A stretch of DNA of 21,183 bases, from NCBI GenBank assembly GCA_002381765.1, contig DFXX01000057.1:1-21183 (forward strand). The letters run 5' to 3'. The notes below the pieces were generated by a model that saw nothing but the letters and a program-made list of their open reading frames with translations, made no database searches and was not told the origin of the DNA. Made by a program: the position numbers and the translations under genes. The stretch is from Bacteriovoracaceae bacterium UBA4097 (GTDB lineage: Bacteria; Bdellovibrionota; Bacteriovoracia; Bacteriovoracales; Bacteriovoracaceae). Shown piece after piece: positions 16,566 to 21,183 of this stretch. Each line of letters begins with the position of its first letter. Position 1 is the first letter of the stretch.

Positions 16566-16871
16566 ATGCAAGAACTTGATGATTCAAACATCTTTGAAAC
16601 TATTGAAAAGGAACCTCTGGTTCTCATCGACTTTTATGCTTCCTGGTGTGGGGCCTGTAGAGTTGCCGCTCCCATGTTTAACCGTGTCGCAACGGAAGAA
16701 GGGGTAAAGATTTTTAAAATCGATGTGGAAAAGAATCCTAAGATCAAAGAAATGGTAGAGCTTCCTGGCCTTCCCTCTGTTGGTTGTTTTAAAAATGGCG
16801 AGCCAATGGACCTAGTGAATATCACAAAGGAAGAGGGCTTCAGAGAATTCGTGCAAAAGATGAAGGGATAA
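16566..16871 (+). CDS. Thioredoxin-like protein with WCGAC active site
   Basis: The 101-residue cytoplasmic protein has a complete thioredoxin fold: VLIDFYASWCGACR with C28/C31, DVEKNPKI (53-60) and the cis-Pro loop GLPSVGCFKNG with P70. The usual CGPC is CGAC, and the residue before the cis-Pro is Leu instead of Thr or Ile, both of which tune redox potential and partner choice. An extra Cys (C74) follows the cis-Pro. AAGGAG overlaps the RapA stop codon (16552-16557), 8 nt before the ATG, so the two genes are co-transcribed. It is a thioredoxin relative rather than certainly the housekeeping enzyme. Confidence 0.92.
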   Translation: MQELDDSNIFETIEKEPLVLIDFYASWCGACRVAAPMFNRVATEEGVKIFKIDVEKNPKIKEMVELPGLPSVGCFKNGEPMDLVNITKEEGFREFVQKMKG

Positions 16872-16874
16872 TTT

Positions 16875-17111
16875 ATGGACGTTAAAGCAGTAAAAGAGCT
16901 GGCCCAGAAATATACCGTAGATGAACTCAATGGCTTTGCCGATGAGTTTGAGAATACAGGTGTGGCTCCGGTAAAGACTCAGGAAGATGCCGGAGACCAG
17001 ATGAGTGATTATCTTCAGGCAGCTGAACTCAGGCACTACATCGATAAGGGCATGAATATCAATGAGGCCATGAGAGAATTCTCCAAAAGAGTCAGAGGAG
17101 TTCTATCGTGA
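16875..17111 (+). CDS. Conserved small helical protein of unknown function
   Basis: This 78-residue, acidic, all-helical soluble protein (MDVKAVKELAQKYTVDELNGFAD... then MREFSKRVRGVLS) has no catalytic motif or Cys. It starts 3 nt after the thioredoxin-like stop, with AAGGG at 16863-16867, and overlaps the acetyltransferase by GTGA. Its opening and closing motifs remind me of a small family encoded beside thioredoxins in Bacteroidetes (DUF6952-like), but that is recollection, not a search. Its position suggests a partner of the thioredoxin-like protein. Confidence 0.8.
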   Translation: MDVKAVKELAQKYTVDELNGFADEFENTGVAPVKTQEDAGDQMSDYLQAAELRHYIDKGMNINEAMREFSKRVRGVLS

Positions 17112-17563
17112 GTGATGTCCTTATTCGTCCCGGACTCCTATTTGATATTGATATCATTGCTGACTTCCAAGTGAAGATGGCCCTTGAAACCGAAAAGCTT
17201 AAACTCGAACCACCGACGGTCATTAAAGGTGTAACGGCGGTTCTGGATGATCCCTCCAAAGGTAAGTACTGGCTTGCCGAAAGGGCCGGAGCAGTGGTGG
17301 GATGCCTTCTCACAGTTCCTGAATGGAGTGACTGGCGGAACGGAACGGTCTTATGGATTCATTCCGTGTATGTCCATCCAGATCACCGTAAGGCTGGAGT
17401 CTATAAGAAGCTTTATCTTCACCTTAAGCAAATGGTGGAGGAGTCTTCTGAATTTCGGGGTCTTAGATTGTACGTAGATAAGAGTAATGTGGGTGCTCAG
17501 AAGGTCTATGAATCTCTGGGTATGTCGGGAGAGCATTATCATCTGTATGAGTGGTTGAAATAA
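17108..17563 (+). CDS. GNAT-family N-acetyltransferase
   Basis: The 151-residue protein has the GNAT fold. Strand 4 and the acetyl-CoA loop are VLWIHSVYVHPDHRKAGVYKKL (from 81), with the R-K-A-G-V-Y loop standing for RxxGxG/A. Motif B follows as LYVDKSNVGAQKVYESLGM (121-139), which closes with the usual VYxSLGM. The acceptor cannot be predicted; it may be a small molecule or a protein. The start is GTG 17108, overlapping the upstream stop by 4 bp, with AGAGGAG (17094-17100) 7 nt before it. It is the last gene of the rapA cluster; the element at 17567 begins 4 nt after its stop. Confidence 0.9.
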   Translation: MSDVLIRPGLLFDIDIIADFQVKMALETEKLKLEPPTVIKGVTAVLDDPSKGKYWLAERAGAVVGCLLTVPEWSDWRNGTVLWIHSVYVHPDHRKAGVYKKLYLHLKQMVEESSEFRGLRLYVDKSNVGAQKVYESLGMSGEHYHLYEWLK

Positions 17564-17566
17564 AAA

Positions 17567-17708
17567 CCTAGCTGAGGAAGGGACATTGAAGATGGGGCGG
17601 GCCAGGTGAGAAATTTCGAAGTGGTCAGCTTCTTATTCCGGGGAACTTTTGAACTTTTGTGGTGTCCTGATCCTCAGCTCAACACTCTTAAAGCAGGTTT
17701 GATGCCAA
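17567..17708 (+). ncRNA. Candidate structured RNA/repeat, copy A
   Basis: This copy is colinear with copy B at 20957. The closing helix pairs 17570-17578 (AGCTGAGGA) with 17671-17679 (TCCTCAGCT), 9 bp. After an AG/TGA internal loop, 17581-17585 (GGACA) pairs with 17663-17667 (TGTCC). An inner hairpin GAAG-TGGTCAG-CTTC spans 17618-17632. TGAACTTTT at 17650-17658 is shared with copy B. AGGTTT / AAGCCT can form a hairpin with loop GATGCC at 17695-17712. No promoter is obvious; it could be the 3' UTR of the GNAT transcript. The strand is chosen because the wobble pairs are G-U on plus. I do not recognise a known family. Confidence 0.5.
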
Positions 17709-17942
17709 GCCTAAGGTATTGAAAAGCTGTATTAATCCAGTCGGGAATGATGTCATTTTGTCTCTAATTGGCGTGCTGGCACCAGACCAAGGTGTCATAA
17801 AGGAAATCTCTTAGGGCCCTGTTTTAATGTCTAACTTCTATACATGCCATGGATAATTTTCTTTGAGTATAACGGGTTTCTAAAAATCTGTGATCATAGC
17901 GAATGAAATATAAAAAAATTGATGGACAGAAACCATTACCTC

Positions 17943-17948
17943 AAGGAG
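17943..17948 (+). promoter_or_regulatory. Shine-Dalgarno deciding the start of the Cys-containing exported protein
   Basis: AAGGAG followed by five T residues leads into ATG 17954, where a signal peptide begins. It argues against the in-frame ATG at 17903, which would place 17 polar residues before the signal. Confidence 0.7.
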
Positions 17949-17953
17949 TTTTT

Positions 17954-18385
17954 ATGAAAATGCTTATTGGACTCACAGTCGTCTTATTCTCAATGTCTGT
18001 ATTCGCTAGTTGTGGTGACAACGATAGACTAATTGATCTGGATTCAGACAACCTTCAGCTGGTGATTCGTGCAAAAGAAGGGATCACGGTTGGTAAAGGT
18101 ATGTTTGGCGGTTATTGTTTTTCTGACTGTCATTCAAAAGACCAGGCTTCATTGACGCTTTTCATGAAACGCTTACAAGTGGCTTCTCAAACATTAAACT
18201 TCAAAGCAGGTAGCAGTATTTCAATTTCTAGAATTGAGAGAGGAGTATTTGCAGGAAAAGATTACGTAACGGTGAAATTGGCCTCTGATGTCTTTGGGAC
18301 TCTCGAAGGCGATATTAACAGCAACTCAACTGTCTCAGACATTAAGAGATTATCGAGAGGAAACTTAGAGATAATTTGTAAGTGA
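17954..18385 (+). CDS. Small exported protein with four cysteines, unknown function
   Basis: The 143-residue product begins MKMLIGLTVVLFSMSVFASC, a Sec signal peptide. Cleavage after VFA would leave SCGDN; FASC could alternatively be a weak lipobox making a lipoprotein at C20. The mature part has C20, C55, C59 and C142, with the C-x3-C motif CFSDC, so disulfides in the periplasm or outside the cell are likely. The rest looks beta-rich and polar (SISISRIERGVFAGKDYVTVKL). No family is recognised. It is monocistronic, with a strong terminator downstream. Confidence 0.8.
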   Translation: MKMLIGLTVVLFSMSVFASCGDNDRLIDLDSDNLQLVIRAKEGITVGKGMFGGYCFSDCHSKDQASLTLFMKRLQVASQTLNFKAGSSISISRIERGVFAGKDYVTVKLASDVFGTLEGDINSNSTVSDIKRLSRGNLEIICK

Positions 18386-18408
18386 TCAATTTCATTAATT
18401 AGAACCAT

Positions 18409-18444
18409 ATTGTGGAGTCATATCATTATGGCTCCACAATTTTT
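18409..18444 (+). terminator. Rho-independent terminator
   Basis: The 13-bp stem ATTGTGGAGTCAT (18409-18421) / ATGGCTCCACAAT (18428-18440) has one G-T wobble, loop ATCATT, and a T-tract to 18444. It ends the transcript of the small exported protein. Confidence 0.9.
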
Positions 18445-18584
18445 ATTAGAGAGTCTTGGACTCATAATGCTTTCCCATTTAGATATATAACTTAATCCCT
18501 AGACTAGTTAGTGCTGACATCATCGACTAAATTTTAGACATACCCCGAAATAAATTCATAAAGGACCTAAAAAAACTTAGGCAT

Positions 18585-18593
18585 TGGTATAAT
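18585..18593 (+). promoter_or_regulatory. Extended -10 promoter of the HEXXH/DUF4105 gene
   Basis: TGGTATAAT is a perfect extended -10 (TGn plus TATAAT). No good -35 is seen 17 nt upstream, as often tolerated by extended -10 promoters. The transcript would start near 18600, giving a leader of only about 10 nt before ATG 18610, which is short but still contains an AAGG ribosome site. Confidence 0.45.
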
Positions 18594-18609
18594 TTTAAAA
18601 AGGTTATCC

Positions 18610-20475
18610 ATGCTTAAGAATTTTATCTTTATATTCCTCCTGCAAATTGGCGTTGTTCACAGCGCTCAGATTTCCTTTAAGGCAAACTCATCGGACTACT
18701 TTAAAGATACCGTAATGTCCTCACTGGCCCTGCTTCCTGGAAGCTTCTTAGAGGGGGTTAAGGGGCAAATTATCTTCGAAGAAGAGAAGTTCTCTGGAGA
18801 TAAATATTTTACCTATAATCTTTGTGAGCTCGATGAAAGGATCACTCTTGGTACTACCAAACGAGGGCTTAGGAAGCATCGGATAGCTATCAGTTCTCGC
18901 TTGATTGAGCTCTCGCAAATCGTGAAAGAAAAGAAAAATTGCGGCCACGGCACCTTTTTGAAGTCACTTCAAGCAACCATTATTCATGAACTTATTCACG
19001 TTAAAGATAACTTTGAAAAAATTAGTCTTGATCCGGATTTTCAAAGAATTGTGGGAGTTAAGAAGGTTCAAGGATCTCGTAAGAAAGAAGTACTAAATCA
19101 AAACTCTTCCGCTTCTCCCGATGCCTATGAGTTGAAAAATCTGGAAGAAGCTCTGGCAGTCAACGTTGAGTATTTAATCTTTGATGAGGAGTTTGAATGT
19201 CGCAAACCCGCGAGCGCCAAATTCCTTAGTCGGAAATTAAATATCCCACTGGCCGGAACTTGCAAGATGAACTATCAAGTCATCAATCAGTCGGCCTATC
19301 TAGAAGATAACTATCAGACTACTACATCCCTTAATCCTGACCGAATTTACCAGATTCACTATCTTTTTGCAGGGAAGGGTAAGGGGCTCATGTCTCGCTG
19401 GGGACACTCCATGTTTCGTCTGGTGGTGTGTGCTCCTCATAGAAAAGTTGTGGGGCCCGATTGCTTAAGAGATGTCTCTCATCATTTGGCCCTGAGCTAT
19501 CGCGCCTATATGAACGGACCCAACATTAGTTATATCAAAGGCATGTTCGGAAAGTATCCTTCCCAGTTATTTGTTCTGAAGTTTCATGAAGTTCAGCAGG
19601 AGTATACTAAGTTTGAACTGCGGGATCTCTACAGCATTCCTATAAAGCTGAATAAAGAACAGCAGCGTGACTTTATCGATCTTACTCTGGAGAGATACTG
19701 GTCTTATCAAGGTAAATACTACTTTCTGAATAACAACTGCGGTACTGAGACTCAAAAACATTTAGCGCATGCCTTATCTGAAGAAGAAGCCGATCTGGTG
19801 GGGTCTCTTACTCCCTTAAAGATTTATCAGGATATTCTATCTTCAAAAAACAATCTCACTCATGAGGGCCTTGAGGCACTTGATCGCAAGGAGCTGATAG
19901 CTCAGGGCTATCTCATGCCTCGTTTATACGATGAACTCGAAGAGTATTATCTGCATCTTTATAAAGAGGGAATATTTCAAGAAAAAAACTTTGATAAGTT
20001 TTTAAAGAAGACGACAGCCAAAACAAGATCAGAAGTTTATCAAGACCTCTTTAATCAAACGACGACACTCACTCAGGAGAAAAAAATAACGGTGATGAAG
20101 CTTATCTATCTGGAGCGATATCTGTTTAATCGCTTCAGTCTTCTTCTGCCTAAGAAGGCGATGGAGCTAATGAATAAGAATGCTGCATTGAAAGCAGAAG
20201 TTCAGATACTTGGTCAGACTCTTTCTGACTTAAGTCTTCACCCTTGGCAAATCGTAAAAGGAGCTTATGGAGTTCCTCTAACTCTGGAATTTACTACTCA
20301 GTATGACAGCTTCCTGGAGAGTCGAAAAACGCTATTGAAAGAATCAGCTGAGATGCAGTTACTCCATCTGGATAATATTTTAGGTCAGAGTATTTTTTCT
20401 CAGGAGCTAGCGGAAATTGAAAGTTACAAACAAATAAAACAAATAACAAATAAGCTCATTTTAATGATGATCTGA
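18610..20475 (+). CDS. Exported protein with HEXXH metallopeptidase-like region fused to a DUF4105 (Lnb N-terminal-type) domain
   Basis: The 621-residue protein has a signal peptide (1-18 or 20, MLKNFIFIFLLQIGVVHSAQ). Residues 20-200 contain ATIIHELIHVKD with HELIH at 126-130, and E180 in NLEEALAVNVEYL is a plausible third zinc ligand, so this part resembles a gluzincin-like metallopeptidase. Residues about 245-400 match DUF4105, known as the periplasmic N-terminal domain of the Lnb lipoprotein N-acyltransferase: RWGHSMFR with H266 and FLNNNCGTE with C377, a His/Cys pair of the NlpC/P60-like type. The last 200 residues are helical and polar without membrane segments, unlike full Lnb enzymes. 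A periplasmic or secreted hydrolase/acyltransferase acting on cell envelope is plausible; the substrate is unknown. The next gene follows 18 nt downstream. Confidence 0.82.
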   Translation: MLKNFIFIFLLQIGVVHSAQISFKANSSDYFKDTVMSSLALLPGSFLEGVKGQIIFEEEKFSGDKYFTYNLCELDERITLGTTKRGLRKHRIAISSRLIELSQIVKEKKNCGHGTFLKSLQATIIHELIHVKDNFEKISLDPDFQRIVGVKKVQGSRKKEVLNQNSSASPDAYELKNLEEALAVNVEYLIFDEEFECRKPASAKFLSRKLNIPLAGTCKMNYQVINQSAYLEDNYQTTTSLNPDRIYQIHYLFAGKGKGLMSRWGHSMFRLVVCAPHRKVVGPDCLRDVSHHLALSYRAYMNGPNISYIKGMFGKYPSQLFVLKFHEVQQEYTKFELRDLYSIPIKLNKEQQRDFIDLTLERYWSYQGKYYFLNNNCGTETQKHLAHALSEEEADLVGSLTPLKIYQDILSSKNNLTHEGLEALDRKELIAQGYLMPRLYDELEEYYLHLYKEGIFQEKNFDKFLKKTTAKTRSEVYQDLFNQTTTLTQEKKITVMKLIYLERYLFNRFSLLLPKKAMELMNKNAALKAEVQILGQTLSDLSLHPWQIVKGAYGVPLTLEFTTQYDSFLESRKTLLKESAEMQLLHLDNILGQSIFSQELAEIESYKQIKQITNKLILMMI

Positions 20476-20482
20476 TCCCTTA

Positions 20483-20489
20483 AAGGAGG
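20483..20489 (+). promoter_or_regulatory. Strong Shine-Dalgarno favouring the second ATG
   Basis: AAGGAGG ends only 1 nt before ATG 20491 and 4 nt before ATG 20494. The second is the better initiator, removing one Met from the protein. Confidence 0.6.
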
Positions 20490-20493
20490 AATG

Positions 20494-20910
20494 ATGAAAA
20501 AATCTCTACTTGCTTTGGTATTCATGCTTAGTCTGGGTAATGCTTTTGCTCAGAATATCATCGAAGTCACTGCGGCCACGACCCTCTCACCTATAGTAAC
20601 AGCTTTAAAATTAGTGGAAGGAACTGCTTTATCGATGGCCTCTCCGCTTATATCGACTTTGGCGACTACTCAGAATAGAGGAGTTGCGGGGAGAGAGCAG
20701 ATTAAGGATGAGCTGGTTGCTTTCAATACCGATGTTATGCAGGGTCAGGTGAGATTGCTTGAAGAAGTTCGCCAGCCGGCCTTAAGAGAGCTCTTTGAGG
20801 AGATAATGGCCGATGAAGCCCAGATGGATGAAATCAAATCCGTAGTAACAGAAGGCCCTGATCTTCATAGGGTCGCTACCGCCGTGGCGGTAGTGCTGCT
20901 TTTGGAATAG
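20494..20910 (+). CDS. Small exported helical protein, unknown function
   Basis: The 138-residue product starts MKKSLLALVFMLSLGNAFA, a clear Sec signal peptide cut before QNIIEV. The mature part is mostly alpha-helical and acidic (EQIKDELVAFNTDVMQGQVRLLEEVRQPALRELFEEIM), has no Cys, and ends in a short hydrophobic tail (TAVAVVLLLE). No family is recognised. It lies 18 nt after the HEXXH/DUF4105 gene with its own strong ribosome site and is followed by a terminator, so it is the last gene of that two-gene unit and may assist the larger protein. Confidence 0.8.
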   Translation: MKKSLLALVFMLSLGNAFAQNIIEVTAATTLSPIVTALKLVEGTALSMASPLISTLATTQNRGVAGREQIKDELVAFNTDVMQGQVRLLEEVRQPALRELFEEIMADEAQMDEIKSVVTEGPDLHRVATAVAVVLLLE

Positions 20911-20913
20911 TGC

Positions 20914-20948
20914 AAAAAAAAAGCCCGAGTTGAACTCGGGCTTTTTTT
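20914..20948. terminator. Bidirectional rho-independent terminator
   Basis: GCCCGAG (20923-20929) pairs with CTCGGGC (20935-20941) around a TTGAA loop. Nine A residues precede it and seven T residues follow, so it would work on both strands. On plus it ends the DUF4105 operon; on minus it would stop any transcript reading through copy B. Confidence 0.93.
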
Positions 20949-21183
20949 AAAATTAACCTACAGGGAGAAGAACGGTGAAGTTAGTGGAAGGCTGTTTGAA
21001 GAAAAGTTTAGTGGTTAGCTAAGCTTTCCCTGGGACATTTAATGAACTTTTTTGGAGTTCTTTCCCCCTGCTTTCCCTCTAATAGAGCAAGGTGGATGCC
21101 AAAGGGGCAGCGCCCATAACCATCCAAAATGATACGGTTATTCCCTTAGTCAAAATAAAATTACCTCGAGTAAACTTGCCCCA
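20949..21183. other. Noncoding end of window
   Basis: No coding frame is visible. The stretch holds structured-element copy B (20957-21102). After it, TGGATG (21093-21098) can pair with CATCCA (21121-21126) around a GGGC-AGC-GCCC hairpin (21105-21115). The last 50 bases are AT-rich and may be a promoter region for a gene outside the window. Confidence 0.6.
20957..21102 (+). ncRNA. Candidate structured RNA/repeat, copy B
   Basis: This copy is colinear with copy A at 17567. The closing helix pairs 20961-20965 (CAGGG) with 21066-21070 (CCCTG). After an AG/TCC internal loop, 20968-20973 (AAGAAC) pairs with 21057-21062 (GTTCTT). An inner hairpin AAAGTTTAG-TGGTTAG-CTAAGCTTT covers 21003-21027, 9 bp with one G-T pair. 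Shared blocks with copy A are TGAACTTTT (21043-21051), AGCA and GATGCCAA (21095-21102). Helix bases differ from copy A but still pair. It begins 9 nt after a terminator with no room for a normal promoter in between. Confidence 0.5.

Larger units (their letters stand above)
17564..17953. other. 390-bp noncoding gap
   Basis: No frame in this stretch looks coding. It contains the candidate structured RNA copy A (17567-17708). Further on there is a 7-bp hairpin TGGCACC (17777-17783) / GGTGTCA (17791-17797) with one G-T pair and no T-tract. An AT-rich segment with TATAAC (17868-17873), a possible -10 for the next gene, lacks a good -35. The function of 17710-17850 is unknown. Confidence 0.6.

Noticed and set aside
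17567..17708. MITE or other small transposable element with terminal inverted repeats
   Set aside because: The two copies have different terminal sequences that each self-pair, which fits conserved structure better than a recent transposon; no target duplication was seen.
18453..18482. Possible decayed copy of the element (TTGGA and TGCTTTCCC resemble copy B)
   Set aside because: Only about 9 identical bases in a row, no closing helix and no GATGCCAA; expected by chance at this size.
17567..21102. Integron attC sites flanking gene cassettes
   Set aside because: No GTTRRRY core site at the helix ends, no integrase, and the genes in between have their own promoters and terminators.
20949..21183. 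Promoter immediately before copy B
   Set aside because: TTGAAC inside the terminator and TAAAAT at 20948 are only 12 nt apart, too close for a sigma70 promoter.

Overview
The window is a protein-dense bacterial chromosome segment of moderate-to-low GC. The gene families present fit a predatory member of the Bdellovibrionota, most likely a Bacteriovorax/Peredibacter-type organism. The evidence for this is an Lnb/DUF4105-domain exported protein, a degenerate HD-GYP protein coupled to a very large coiled-coil protein, and many secreted proteins of unknown function. This placement is inference from family content; there is no rRNA or other phylogenetic marker to prove it.

Region by region. (1) 1-2549: the end of a peptide/nickel-type ABC importer operon, with a permease cut by the window edge and a fused double ATPase. 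(2) 2541-3995 (minus): a lone sodium:solute symporter, overlapping the ATPase gene tail-to-tail by 9 bp. (3) 4128-8128: a degenerate HD-GYP protein translationally coupled (TTGA overlap) to a 1000-residue coiled-coil protein. (4) 8137-8314: promoter, tRNA-Leu(UAG) and terminator. (5) 8402-8946: an OsmC-family protein coupled to a 35-residue basic micro-protein. (6) 8954-10117 (minus): a YciO-like protein and a DksA-type transcription factor in one operon, with a good sigma70-type promoter. (7) 10220-12197: a PLP-dependent amino acid decarboxylase and a DUF2231 membrane protein. (8) 12200-13737 (minus): a DUF486 membrane protein and an exported TlpA-like thioredoxin-fold protein with two beta-rich N-terminal repeats. 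(9) 13815-17563: a compact RapA - thioredoxin-like - 78-aa protein - GNAT cluster. (10) 17564-21183: three exported proteins (a Cys-containing small protein, a HEXXH/DUF4105 fusion, a small helical protein).

The most unusual signal is in the noncoding DNA flanking region 10. Two colinear copies of a roughly 145-nt element lie at 17567-17708 and 20957-21102. They share blocks of identity (TGAACTTTT, GATGCCAA). Each can form a long-range closing helix spanning exactly 110 nt, with different but compensating base pairs and the same AG internal-loop strand. Each also has an internal hairpin with a conserved TGGTYAG loop on a compensating stem. This pattern suggests a conserved structured RNA, or a structured repeat, that I do not recognise.

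Most genes are packed into short operons with strong Shine-Dalgarno sites. No insertion sequence, phage gene, CRISPR array or clear pseudogene is visible.
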